Below are positions 18,450 through 28,452 of a stretch of 64,000 bases of DNA, piece by piece. Position 1 is the stretch's first letter. The number at the start of each line of letters is the position of its first letter. The position numbers and the translations under genes were made by a program. The notes below the pieces were generated by a model. The model made no database searches and had not been told where the DNA came from. It saw only the letters and a list, made by a program, of their open reading frames with translations. Source of the DNA: VXYL01 sp965243095 (GTDB lineage: Bacteria > Pseudomonadota > Gammaproteobacteria > Pseudomonadales > Azotimanducaceae); contig OZ251530.1 in assembly GCA_965243095.1 (NCBI GenBank), positions 4,154,001 through 4,218,000 on the forward strand. The letters run 5' to 3'.

Positions 18450-18968
18450 CTACCGCGTCAACGCTTGCACGATCTCCTCCACGCAGGCGTCCGCTTTCGC
18501 CTGCATCTCCGCGTCGGTGGCGTCTTGGATGGGGTGGGGGACGAAGACGCAGCGGGCGTCGTCCATGCCGAGGGCGCGGGCTTGCGTGGCGGCGGCGTCT
18601 TGGAACGCCGAGGAAGCGATGCTCACCGCCGGAACCCCCTGAATCTCAAACCATACCGTGTCATGCAAACTGCACGTGGTACAGGAGCCTCAGTCGGCCA
18701 GCGCCTCGATCACGAAGTCGCTTTCGCTCTTGATGCGCGCCCGCAGCGCGTCCGGCGCCGGTTTGGTGAACGTCGGCTTGGCGTAGCGGCGCAGGCTCAC
18801 GCCGGGCAGGCGTTCGGCCAAGCGCGCTTGCAAGCGGTCCAAGAGCACATCGCCGCGCGGTTTGGCGATGTCCAAGAGCGCGACGTTGCCGCGTATCGCC
18901 TCCGGTCGCGCCGCAAGCGAGCGGGCGATGGGCACACGCTCATCGGTGGGGTCGAGAATGGTGGTCAT
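18450..18968 (-). CDS. UGSC-family selenoprotein (in-frame UGA = selenocysteine)
   Basis: Two frames that look like separate ORFs are one gene of 172 residues read through an in-frame TGA at 18690-18692. The TGA is followed by GGC TCC TGT, giving Sec93-Gly-Ser-Cys96, the motif that names the UGSC family; the flanks ALAD-U-GSCTTCSLHDTVWFE and the C-terminal GVPAVSIASSAF match it. Upstream, MTTILDPTDERVPIARSLAARP is a typical family N-terminus, and ggaggc precedes the ATG. The family is a predicted thiol/selenol redox protein of unknown substrate, with Cys homologs. Sec insertion needs selABCD, which are not in this window. A nonsense mutation is unlikely because both halves are conserved and in phase. 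Confidence 0.82.
18651..18679 (-). promoter_or_regulatory. Candidate bacterial SECIS hairpin
   Basis: Starting 13 bases into the mRNA after the UGA, a stem-loop can form: tgca / tgca (18671-18674 and 18664-18667) closing a gtt loop whose first base is G, extended by ccacg with cacgg or tatgg. The distance of the apical loop from the UGA (about 20 bases) and a G at the start of the loop agree with bacterial SECIS elements. Folding was done by eye only. Confidence 0.45.
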
Positions 18969-19129
18969 CCAAGGGCCTCCTTTTGGTGTCGTTGACGAAC
19001 CACTCACAACATACCGCAAAACGGAGCGTTGTGGTGTCGCGCCGACGATTCGCAGACCGTGCGTTCGCGTAAGTTGTAATCTAGCGCTCTTTCGTGCGCC
19101 GATCCTGACTGTGGGGGCGAGGGCAACCA

Positions 19130-19981
19130 ATGGAGGTTGTTGAGAAAATCCCGGTGCTCCGCGAGCGGGTGCGGGCGGCCGGCGCTGGCGGCGTCGGCTT
19201 GGTGCCCACGATGGGCAATCTGCACGCCGGGCACCTGGCGCTGGTGCATGCTTGCCGAGCCGCGGTGGACGTGTGCGTGGTGTCGATCTTCGTCAACCCC
19301 ACGCAGTTCGGGCCCGCGGAGGATTTCGCCAGCTATCCGCGCACGTTGGCGGCGGACCTGCGGGCGTTGAATACGGCCGGCGTGGACTTGGTGTTCGCGC
19401 CTTCGGTGGCCGAGATGTACCCGGATGGGCCGGGTGGAAAGGACGGCCACACGAACATCGCCGTGCCGGCGCTCGCGCACACCTTGTGCGGCGCCAGCCG
19501 CCCCGGACACTTCGATGGCGTGGCCACGGTGGTGGCCAAGTTGTTCCACATCGTCGCGCCGCGGCAGGCGTTCTTCGGCGAGAAGGATTGGCAGCAGCTC
19601 GTCCTCGTGTACACGATGGCGAGGCAGTTGAACATGCCGGTGGAAGTGGTGGGCGTGCCGACGGTGCGCGCCGAGGACGGCCTTGCGCTGTCGAGCCGCA
19701 ACGACTATCTCACCGCCGAGGAACGTCGTCGCGCCCCGTTGCTGCATCGCGGCCTGCAACGCGCCCGCCGCGCCATCGCCGCCGGCGAACGCGATTACCC
19801 GGCCATCGAAAACGCCGTCCGCGAGGAACTCGCGAGCGCTGGCTTTGACGTGGACTATGTGGCCGTGCGCGATGCCGAGCGCCTCGTGGCGCCGGACGCC
19901 GCCACCACCCACATGCGCGTTTTCGCCGCGGCGCGGCTGGGGCGAACGCGACTCATCGACAATGTCGCCGTCGCCCCGTAA
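19130..19981 (+). CDS. panC: Pantothenate synthetase
   Basis: Ligates pantoate and beta-alanine with ATP in coenzyme A synthesis. The protein has 283 residues, the usual length. Present are the nucleotidyl-transferase motif PTMGNLHAGHLALV, the pantoate-binding IFVNPTQFGPAEDFASYPR, FFGEKDWQQL, and the KMSKS-like LSSRNDYL. The ATG at 19130 is the family start. Its last 20 bases overlap the pgi start. panB and panD are not in the window. Confidence 0.95.
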   Translation: MEVVEKIPVLRERVRAAGAGGVGLVPTMGNLHAGHLALVHACRAAVDVCVVSIFVNPTQFGPAEDFASYPRTLAADLRALNTAGVDLVFAPSVAEMYPDGPGGKDGHTNIAVPALAHTLCGASRPGHFDGVATVVAKLFHIVAPRQAFFGEKDWQQLVLVYTMARQLNMPVEVVGVPTVRAEDGLALSSRNDYLTAEERRRAPLLHRGLQRARRAIAAGERDYPAIENAVREELASAGFDVDYVAVRDAERLVAPDAATTHMRVFAAARLGRTRLIDNVAVAP

Positions 19982-21503
19982 CGGCCCGGAGCAGCTCCCG
20001 GCGTGGCGGCGCTTGGGCGATTTGGCGAGGGAGGTCGGCCAAGCGCCCGCCGCTGGGGGCGAAGCGTTTGCGCGGAGGGTGGGCCCCGTATTCGCGGACT
20101 ACTCGAAGGAACGCATCGACGCCCGCGTGTGCCAAGCCCTCGTGGAATTGGCAACGGAAAGCGCGTTGCCGGCGGCCATTGCGGATCTCTTCGCCGGCGC
20201 ACACGTCAACGCCACCGAGGATCGCGCCGCGCTGCACACCGAGTTGCGCAAACCCGATGGCGAAGCGAAAGCGGAAGTGCGGCGCGAACGCGAGCGATTC
20301 CTGCGCTTCGCCGAAGATGTGCGCGCGGGACGTTGCCGCGGCCTCACCGGCGAGCGCATCCGCGCCGTGGTGCATGTGGGGATTGGCGGCTCGCACTTGG
20401 GCCCTGAACTAGCGGTGGAGGCGCTCGGCAATGGCGGTGGCCCGGAGGTGCGCTTTCTCGCCAACGTCGATGGCGTCGCGGTGGAACGAGCGCTTGCTGG
20501 ATTGCAGCCCGCCACCACGTTGGCGATCGTCGCCTCAAAGAGCTTCGAAACCTTGGAAACCCGCGTCAACGCGGAGACGCTGCGGCGCTGGTTCCTGCCC
20601 CTCGGCGACGCCGCGGACGCGGTAGGCTGCCACTTCACGGCGGTGACCGGCAACACTGCCGCGGCACGGGCCTTCGGCGTGCCGGCGGAGCGCCTGTTCC
20701 CGCTTTGGGACTGGGTTGGCGGACGTTTTTCGCTGTGGTCGGCGGTGGGTTTGCCGGCTGCCATCGCAATCGGACAAGAGGCGTTCGAAGAACTGCTTGC
20801 CGGCGCACGTTTGGTGGATACGCACTTCGCGTCCGCGCCGCTGGCGGAAAACCTGCCGGTCATGCTCGCGCTGCTGCAAATCTGGAACACCAACTTCCTC
20901 GGCGCGACCAGCCACGCCATCCTCCCCTACGACCATCGGCTGCGCCTGCTTCCGGCCTACTTGCAACAGCTCGAAATGGAGAGCAACGGCAAGTCCGTCC
21001 GCGTGGACGGCGAGCCGACCGCCACCCACACCGCGCCAATCATCTGGGGCGGCGAGGAAACCGGCGGCCAACATGCGTTCCACCAGTTGCTGCACCAAGG
21101 CACCCGCGCCTTCAGCGCGGACTTCTTCGTCTGCGCACGCCCGGGGCACGGCTTGCCGGAACACCACGAATGGCTGCTCGCCAACTGCTTGGCGCAAAGC
21201 AAAGCGCTGGCGGAGGGGCGCGGCGCCGAATCGCCGCACCAGCGCGTGCGCGGCGGGCATCCTTCCACGACGCTGCTGCTCGACGCGCTAACGCCCGAAT
21301 CCCTAGGCGCTTTGCTCGCGCTCTACGAACACAAGGTGTTCGCCGCCGGCGCCATCTGGCGCATCAACTCCTTCGACCAGTGGGGTGTGCAGCTGGGCAA
21401 GGCGCTGGCCGCCACCATCCACGAACAACTGCGCGCCGCCGATGCGCCCGAACAAGACGCCTCCACGCGCAGCCTGATGCGCGAAATACGGCGCCTGCGT
21501 TGA
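19962..21503 (+). CDS. pgi: Glucose-6-phosphate isomerase
   Basis: Interconverts glucose-6-phosphate and fructose-6-phosphate. Of 513 residues, in the normal bacterial range. Signatures include VGIGGSHLGPELAVEAL, SKSFETLETR, the WDWVGGRFSLWSAVGLP block, LLHQGTRAFSADF and C-terminal SFDQWGVQLGKALA with the catalytic Lys. The ATG at 19962 lies inside panC (different frame), pointing to coupled translation. Confidence 0.94.
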   Translation: MSPSPRNGPEQLPAWRRLGDLAREVGQAPAAGGEAFARRVGPVFADYSKERIDARVCQALVELATESALPAAIADLFAGAHVNATEDRAALHTELRKPDGEAKAEVRRERERFLRFAEDVRAGRCRGLTGERIRAVVHVGIGGSHLGPELAVEALGNGGGPEVRFLANVDGVAVERALAGLQPATTLAIVASKSFETLETRVNAETLRRWFLPLGDAADAVGCHFTAVTGNTAAARAFGVPAERLFPLWDWVGGRFSLWSAVGLPAAIAIGQEAFEELLAGARLVDTHFASAPLAENLPVMLALLQIWNTNFLGATSHAILPYDHRLRLLPAYLQQLEMESNGKSVRVDGEPTATHTAPIIWGGEETGGQHAFHQLLHQGTRAFSADFFVCARPGHGLPEHHEWLLANCLAQSKALAEGRGAESPHQRVRGGHPSTTLLLDALTPESLGALLALYEHKVFAAGAIWRINSFDQWGVQLGKALAATIHEQLRAADAPEQDASTRSLMREIRRLR

Positions 21504-21599
21504 ACACCACCGCGCAGCCAGGAATCCCACTCGCCGAATCGCCGCTAGGCGCATTAAAATCGCGCGCCGATCCCGATTGCTAATGAGGAACCCTGAAGC

Positions 21600-22586
<987 letters not shown>

Positions 22587-22604
22587 GGGCATCGCTCGCG
22601 CGCC

Positions 22605-23588
22605 ATGCTGCCCGCCGACATCGTTCGCCAAGTAAAGCGCATCCAGCTCACCACCGGCCGCCAAGTGGCGGACGTGCTGGCCGGCGCCTACGTCTCCGTG
22701 TTCAAGGGCCGCGGCGTGGAGTTCGACGAAGTGCGCCCCTATGTGCCAGGCGACGATGTGCGCGCCATCGACTGGAACGTCACCGCCCGCGTCGGCGCGC
22801 CGTATGTGAAGCGCTACGTGGAGGAGCGGCAGCTCACGGTGATGCTGCTGGTGGACATGAGCGCGTCGCTGGACTTCGGCTCCGCGCACCGCTCGAAGCG
22901 CGAGGCGGCGGTGGAGCTTTCGGCGCTGCTGGCGTTCTCGGCGATTCAGAACGACGACAAGGTGGGCCTGCTGCTGTTCCACCGCCAAGTGGACGAGTAC
23001 ATCCCGCCGCGCAAAGGCCAGAAGCACGCCCTGCGCGTGGTGCGCGAAGTGCTGGCGCGGGGCGACGAAACCGGCGCCGGCGCACCTGCCCCGCCCCGCC
23101 GCCCGCTGCCCCTGCCGCGCCAGGTGGCGGCGCGCTTCGCGCAATTCGTTCGCCGCCGTCGGCAAAGCGCCCGCCGCGACACCGACATCGCCGCCGCGTT
23201 GGAGTTCTGCCGCCGGGTGCTGCCACGCCGCGCCATCCTGTTCCTCATCTCGGACTTCATCGACGACGGCTACATCAAGGTGCTCTCCAACGCCAACCGC
23301 AAACACGACGTGGTGGCCGCCCGCGTCATCGACCCCCGCGAGGAGCATATCGACCGCGCCGGCCTCGTCACCGTGGAAGACGCCGAAACCGGCGCCCACC
23401 GCCTAGTGGACACCAGCGCCCCCGCCTTCCGCAACGCCATGCGCGCCAACGCCGCCGCCCGCGCCGAAGCCCTGGAGCGCGAACTGCGCAGCGTGGGCAT
23501 CGATCTCGTGACGATAGACGCCGCCGCCTCGGTGGTGGACCCGCTGGTGAAGTTCTTCCGCATGCGCCAGTTGCGCACGCGGCGGTGA
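22605..23588 (+). CDS. DUF58 domain-containing protein
   Basis: Protein of 327 residues. The DUF58 signature GRGVEFDEVRPYVPGDDVRAIDWN (split by eye as GRGVEFDEVRPYVPGDD then VRAIDWN) is followed by a VWA-like fold: LLVDMSASLDFGS provides the D-x-S-x-S metal site and AILFLISDFIDDG the distal acidic strand. Forms the usual operon with the preceding moxR. A role in cell-envelope assembly or stress is known for relatives but unproved here. Confidence 0.88.
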   Translation: MLPADIVRQVKRIQLTTGRQVADVLAGAYVSVFKGRGVEFDEVRPYVPGDDVRAIDWNVTARVGAPYVKRYVEERQLTVMLLVDMSASLDFGSAHRSKREAAVELSALLAFSAIQNDDKVGLLLFHRQVDEYIPPRKGQKHALRVVREVLARGDETGAGAPAPPRRPLPLPRQVAARFAQFVRRRRQSARRDTDIAAALEFCRRVLPRRAILFLISDFIDDGYIKVLSNANRKHDVVAARVIDPREEHIDRAGLVTVEDAETGAHRLVDTSAPAFRNAMRANAAARAEALERELRSVGIDLVTIDAAASVVDPLVKFFRMRQLRTRR

Positions 23589-23607
23589 GAGCGCGCCGGC
23601 GGGCCGC

Positions 23608-24231
23608 ATGACGATCACGGTGTGGGGCGTGGGCACCGGGCGCACCTTGCGGGCGCATTGGGCGTTGGTCGAGCTGGGCGTGCAATACCGCACCCGGCGC
23701 ATCGGCCCGCGCACCGGCGAGACGCAATCGGCGGCGTTTCGAGCGTTGAGCGTGAAAGAGAAGGTGCCGGTGCTGGTGGATGGCGACACGGTGCTCACCG
23801 AGAGCGCGGCCATCGTCACTTGGCTGGGCGAGAAACACGGCGGTTTGACGCCGGCCGCCGGCAGCGCGATGCGCATGCGCTACTACGAGTGGCTTTCCTT
23901 CATCCTGATGGAGCTGGACGCGCACACGCTCTATGTGATGCGCAAGCACGGCGACTTGCGGCGCATCTATGGCGCAGCGCCGGCGGCGGTGGCGGCGGCG
24001 AAGGCCGGCTTCGAGAAGCAAATTCGGTGGGCGCTGCCGCGCATGGAGTCCTCGCCACATCTGCTTGGCGACCAATTCACCGGTGTGGACATCCTGATGA
24101 CCACCTGCCTGGACTGGGCCGCCGCCTACGGCATCGAGCTGCACGACGCGCTGAACGCCTACCGCGAGCGTCAACACGAACGCCCGGCTTATGCGCGGGC
24201 GGTGAGGCGGAACAACGCGCCCGTTGGGTAG
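23608..24231 (+). CDS. Glutathione S-transferase family protein
   Basis: Protein of 207 residues with an N-terminal thioredoxin-like half (VWGVGTGRTLRAHWAL, then KVPVLVDGDTVLTESAAIVTWL, which carries the cis-Pro and the E-S glutathione-binding pair) and an all-helical C-terminal half. It starts 19 bases after the DUF58 gene and may be co-transcribed with it. Substrate not predictable. Confidence 0.85.
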   Translation: MTITVWGVGTGRTLRAHWALVELGVQYRTRRIGPRTGETQSAAFRALSVKEKVPVLVDGDTVLTESAAIVTWLGEKHGGLTPAAGSAMRMRYYEWLSFILMELDAHTLYVMRKHGDLRRIYGAAPAAVAAAKAGFEKQIRWALPRMESSPHLLGDQFTGVDILMTTCLDWAAAYGIELHDALNAYRERQHERPAYARAVRRNNAPVG

Positions 24232-24456
24232 TCCTTTCGGGCGAATTTCCTACAAAAAAACGAGCAAATTTCCTATTTCGCGGCGCAAAACGGCTAGTCA
24301 CAATGCCTAGCCCAACCCATCGCAGCACAGATGCGCCAAGATGATCCACTGCCGTTTCCACCGCTCCGGTGCGCCGCCGGTGCCGAGCGCTGCTCGTGCT
24401 GTCCCGCGCCGTGTTACAGTCGCCCTGCACGCCTCGCAGGTGCAAGGAGAAGACCC

Positions 24457-25473
24457 ATGGCCGAACCTCTGTTTGAAGCCGCGGCCCTTGAAGGCGAACC
24501 CGCGGCGCTCGCACCGCGCACTGATGGCGCGGTGCGGATTGAAGCGCCCCGCCGGCGCGACGACGCCGACGACCTGCCGGGCTGGCTGCGCGACGCGCTC
24601 GCTAGGCGTGGTCTGCGGCCGCACGATGGCTGGCCGCCGGTACACCACCTGCTCACCGAGCGCGATCTGCCCTCGGAGCCGGACGAGGACGAAGCGGTGT
24701 CGGTAAGCACGCTGCATGACCAGCTCGCCTACGAGCTCCGTCCGGGCCTGACGTTCCGCTACAAGGGGCGCGAGGACATGCTGCTGGCGCATGACCTTTA
24801 CGTCTACTTCGACGACATCCAGCAAGGCCCGCCGCGGCGGGCGACGGCGCGGCGAATGTCGCCGGATGTTCTGGTCTCGTTCGGCGTCTCCGGCCGGCAC
24901 CGCCGCTCGTACACGGTGTGGGAGGAGGGCAAGCCGCCGGACTTCGCGCTGGAGATCGTGTCGGAGTTCACTTGGCAGAAGGACGTGCGCACAAATCCGC
25001 TGCTGTACGAGCGCATGGGCGTGCGCGAGTACTTTCTGTTCGACCCGAACGAGAACGTCAAGCCGCGCCTGCAGGGGTGGCAGTTCCGCGACGGCCAACC
25101 GCTCCGCTCACCGGTGGTGGAGGTGGCGGACGGGATCGTCGGCATCTACAGCCACGTGTTGGGACTGCACCTGTGCCACACCGATCCCTGGCGCGTGGAC
25201 GCCAAGGGCACCATCAAGTTGGGCCGGTTGCGCTGGCACGATCCGGCGACGGGAAAGTTCTTGGAGACGACGTCGGAGGTGACGCAACGCGCGGAAGAAA
25301 CGAAACTGCGCGTGGCAGAAACGGAACGTCGTGCGGAGGAGTCGGAACGCCGCGCGGAAGAGTCGGCGCACCGTGCGGAAGAAGCGACGCAACGCGCTGA
25401 AGCGGAAGCGGACGCACGCCGCGCACTGGAAGCCCGCGTGGCGGCGCTCGAAGCCCAGCTGCGTAGCCAGTAG
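24457..25473 (+). CDS. Uma2-family (DUF820) protein with coiled-coil tail
   Basis: Protein of 338 residues. The middle is a PD-(D/E)XK-like Uma2 domain: RRMSPDVLVSFGVSG, then PDFALEIVSEFTW and NPLLYERMGVREYFLFDP. The last 60 residues are a charged repeat of the form RAEE(S/T)xx that should make a coiled coil. ATG at 24457 follows aaggaga. Uma2 genes are widespread and often multicopy; despite the nuclease fold, no biological role is established. The region before it (24232-24456) is comparatively AT-rich with no other gene seen. Confidence 0.82.
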   Translation: MAEPLFEAAALEGEPAALAPRTDGAVRIEAPRRRDDADDLPGWLRDALARRGLRPHDGWPPVHHLLTERDLPSEPDEDEAVSVSTLHDQLAYELRPGLTFRYKGREDMLLAHDLYVYFDDIQQGPPRRATARRMSPDVLVSFGVSGRHRRSYTVWEEGKPPDFALEIVSEFTWQKDVRTNPLLYERMGVREYFLFDPNENVKPRLQGWQFRDGQPLRSPVVEVADGIVGIYSHVLGLHLCHTDPWRVDAKGTIKLGRLRWHDPATGKFLETTSEVTQRAEETKLRVAETERRAEESERRAEESAHRAEEATQRAEAEADARRALEARVAALEAQLRSQ

Positions 25474-25548
25474 GTCGCCACTTTCCCTCTGTGGCGACGC
25501 CCACGGTCGCGGGCAACCGTTAGCCGCGTAGCGCCCGCGGTTTCCCGC

Positions 25549-28122
25549 TCAATCCGCCGTCGCCAAACGCATTCCTTTGCCGTCGTGGCTCACGGCGATG
25601 GCCTGGCCCGGGGAGAACTCCCCCTTCAGCAGCGCTTTGGCGATTTGGCTTTCCAGCGTCTTCTGCAGCGCCCGCTTGAGTGGGCGGGCGCCGAACACCG
25701 GGTCGTAGCCTTGTTCCACTAGGGCGTCCACGGCCTTGTCGTCCACCACCAGGCCGAGATCCTGCTCCGCCAGGCGTTCGCGCAGGCGGGCGAGTTGGAT
25801 TTGCGCGATGGCGGCGATGTCGTCCTTCTTCAGGGCGTGGAACACCACCACCTCGTCGATGCGGTTGACGAACTCCGGGCGCAGCGCCTTGCCCACCACG
25901 TCCATCACCGCGTCTTGGATGTCCTCGTCGAGGCCCTTGGCGGCGAGCGCTTGCACGGCGTCCGAGCCGAGGTTGGACGTCATCACCAGCACGGTGTTGC
26001 GGAAGTCCACGGTGCGCCCGTGGCCGTCGGTGAGGCGGCCGTCCTCCAGCACCTGCAAGAGGATGTTGAACACGTCCGCGTGGGCTTTTTCGATTTCGTC
26101 GAGCAGAATCAGCGAGTACGGCCGGCGGCGCACCCGCTCGGTGAGCTGGCCGCCCTCCTCGTAGCCGACGTAGCCCGGCGGGGCGCCGATCAAGCGCGCC
26201 ACGGAGTGCTTTTCCATGTACTCGGACATGTCCACCCGCACCAGCGCGTCTTCGCTGTCGAACAGCGCCTCGGCCAGTGCGCGGCACAGCTCCGTTTTGC
26301 CGACGCCGGTGGGGCCGAGGAACAGGAAGCTGCCGTTCGGGCGCTTCGGATCCGCGAGGCCGGCGCGGGCGCGGCGCACCGCCTCGGCCACCGCCGTCAC
26401 CGCCTCGTGCTGGCCCACCACGCGGGTGTGCAGATCCTCCTCCAAGCGCAGCAGCTTCTCGCGTTCGCCGCCGAGCAGCTTGGCCACCGGCACGCCCGTC
26501 CACTTGGAGACGATCTCCGCCACTTCCGCATCGGTGACGCGGTTGCGCAGCAGCACGGCGGCGTCCTCGCGCGGGGCGGACGTGTCGCCGAGTTGGCGTT
26601 CCAAAGCCGGAATGCGCCCGTGTTGCAGTTCCGCCATCTTGGCCAAGTCGCCGGCCCGGCGCGCCGCCTCGAACTCCAGGCGCGCCGCGTCCAGGGATTC
26701 TTTGATCTCCTGAGCGCCTTGCACGCTGGCTTTCTCCGCCGTCCAAATCTCGTCCAGATCGGCGTATTCCTTCTCCAAGCCGGCGATGGCCTCCTCGAGG
26801 TTCTGCCGCCGTTTGGCGGTGGCCTCGTCGGTCTCGCCCTTGAGCGCTTCGAGTTCGATCTTGCGCTGGATGAGCTGCCGCTCCAGGCGATCCATGCGCT
26901 CGGGCTTGGAGTCCATCTCCATGCGGATGCGGCTGGCGGCCTCGTCGATGAGGTCGATGGCCTTGTCCGGCAGTTGGCGGCCGGTGATGTAGCGGTGCGA
27001 GAGCTTGGCCGCGGCGACGATGGCCGGGTCGGTGATGTCCACGGCGTGGTGCAACTCGTAGCGTTCCTTCAGGCCGCGCAGAATGGCCACCGTGCTCTCC
27101 ACGTTCGGCTCGTCCACCAGCACCTGTTGGAAGCGGCGCTCCAGCGCGGCGTCCTTCTCGATGTGGCCGCGGTACTCGTCCAAGGTGGTGGCGCCGACGC
27201 AGTGCAGCTCTCCGCGCGCCAAGGCGGGTTTGAGCATGTTGCCGGCGTCCATCGCGCCTTCGGCTTTGCCGGCGCCCACCACCGTGTGCAGCTCGTCGAT
27301 GAACAGGATGACGCTGCCGCCCTGCTTGCCGAGTTCGTTCAGCACCGCTTTCAGGCGTTCCTCGAACTCGCCGCGGAACTTCGCGCCGGCGATGAGTGCG
27401 CCCATGTCCAGCGCCAGAATGCGCTTGTTCTTGAGGCCCTCCGGCACTTCGCCGTTGAGGATGCGTTGCGCCAGGCCCTCCACGATGGCGGTCTTGCCCA
27501 CGCCCGGTTCGCCGATGAGCACCGGGTTGTTCTTGGTGCGGCGTTGCAGCACCTGCACGGTGCGGCGAATCTCCTCGTCGCGGCCGATGACCGGATCGAG
27601 CTTTCCCTCCTCAGCCCGTGCGGTGAGATCCACGGTGTACTTGGCCAGCGCCTCGCGGGCGTCTTCGGCGCCGGCGTCGCGCACGGCTTCGCCATCGCGG
27701 GCCGAATCCACCGTTTGGCGGAAGCGCCCGGCGTCGAAACCGGCGGCGCGTAGGGCGTCTTGCGCCGGGCCGCCGGCCTCGCCCATCGCCGCCACCGCCA
27801 GTTCCGAGGAAACAAAGCTGTCGCCCCGCTGTTGCGCCGCCCGGTCGGCCAGATTCAAGACGCGGGCGAGCTCCGGCGAGGCGGCCACCTCGCCGGTGGG
27901 CTTGCCGATGCGCGGCAGGTTTTCGATGCCGGCGTCCACATCCGAACGCAGACGGGCGCCATCCACCCCAGCCCGTTGCAGCAGGCCATCGACGCCGCCG
28001 TCTTCCAGCAGCGCGGCCAGCAGGTGCAGCGGTTCCACCGCTGGATGATCGCGCCCCACCGCCAACGACTGCGCCGTTGCCAACGCCGCTTGCAGACGCG
28101 ATGTGAGTTTGTCCAAGGGCAT
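25549..28122 (-). CDS. clpB: ATP-dependent disaggregase ClpB
   Basis: Hsp100 chaperone of 857 residues that works with DnaK to dissolve aggregates. N-terminal Clp-N repeats, first AAA domain with GEPGVGKT (204-211) and VLFIDELHT-type Walker B, the coiled-coil middle domain (around 400-520), and second AAA domain with GPTGVGKT and the ClpB-specific GAPPGYVGYEEGG. Start at 28122 follows gggag. It reads away from the methyltransferase region; a fragment of this gene (about residues 73-133) recurs at 29808. Confidence 0.95.
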   Translation of the reverse strand: MPLDKLTSRLQAALATAQSLAVGRDHPAVEPLHLLAALLEDGGVDGLLQRAGVDGARLRSDVDAGIENLPRIGKPTGEVAASPELARVLNLADRAAQQRGDSFVSSELAVAAMGEAGGPAQDALRAAGFDAGRFRQTVDSARDGEAVRDAGAEDAREALAKYTVDLTARAEEGKLDPVIGRDEEIRRTVQVLQRRTKNNPVLIGEPGVGKTAIVEGLAQRILNGEVPEGLKNKRILALDMGALIAGAKFRGEFEERLKAVLNELGKQGGSVILFIDELHTVVGAGKAEGAMDAGNMLKPALARGELHCVGATTLDEYRGHIEKDAALERRFQQVLVDEPNVESTVAILRGLKERYELHHAVDITDPAIVAAAKLSHRYITGRQLPDKAIDLIDEAASRIRMEMDSKPERMDRLERQLIQRKIELEALKGETDEATAKRRQNLEEAIAGLEKEYADLDEIWTAEKASVQGAQEIKESLDAARLEFEAARRAGDLAKMAELQHGRIPALERQLGDTSAPREDAAVLLRNRVTDAEVAEIVSKWTGVPVAKLLGGEREKLLRLEEDLHTRVVGQHEAVTAVAEAVRRARAGLADPKRPNGSFLFLGPTGVGKTELCRALAEALFDSEDALVRVDMSEYMEKHSVARLIGAPPGYVGYEEGGQLTERVRRRPYSLILLDEIEKAHADVFNILLQVLEDGRLTDGHGRTVDFRNTVLVMTSNLGSDAVQALAAKGLDEDIQDAVMDVVGKALRPEFVNRIDEVVVFHALKKDDIAAIAQIQLARLRERLAEQDLGLVVDDKAVDALVEQGYDPVFGARPLKRALQKTLESQIAKALLKGEFSPGQAIAVSHDGKGMRLATAD

Positions 28123-28283
28123 GTCGATGCTCCCGTTTGCGGCAATCGGATGCCGCTTTCCACACACAGCCCTATATGTGCCCTAGCGGGCAGAGTTTCA
28201 ATGATCGGTGCCTTGGCCGCTCCAAATTCCCTGCGCGGGGTGGCGGGTCTCTTTGTCCGGCGCTTGCGGAGCCTACACCGCGG

Positions 28284-28452
28284 TCAGGTTGCCAGATCGA
28301 AAGGCAGGTCGCTGATGTCCCGAAGGCGTTGACCGTCTACCAAGACATTCAGCAACTCCAGATCAGATCCCGGAAGCGTCCAGCCGCAATACATCGCTGA
28401 CGATTCTGCGGTGGTAATCCCGCCGCAGCGTGGCAAGTTCCCCGCGGTTCAC
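28284..28452 (-). pseudogene. Frameshifted small gene downstream of the methyltransferase
   Basis: A GTG at 28452 overlaps the TGA of the methyltransferase (GTGA) and opens MNRGELATLRRDYHRRIVSDV, then hits a TGA; a one-base shift continues SDLELLNVLVDGQRLRDISD to a stop at 28284. Together they would make a protein of about 55 residues. It could be a decayed restriction-linked gene or the stub of a larger one. Not recognised. Confidence 0.4.

Noticed and set aside
18690..18692. Nonsense mutation splitting a hypothetical gene
   Set aside because: The codon sits exactly at the U of UGSC with both flanks conserved and in frame; selenocysteine is the better reading.
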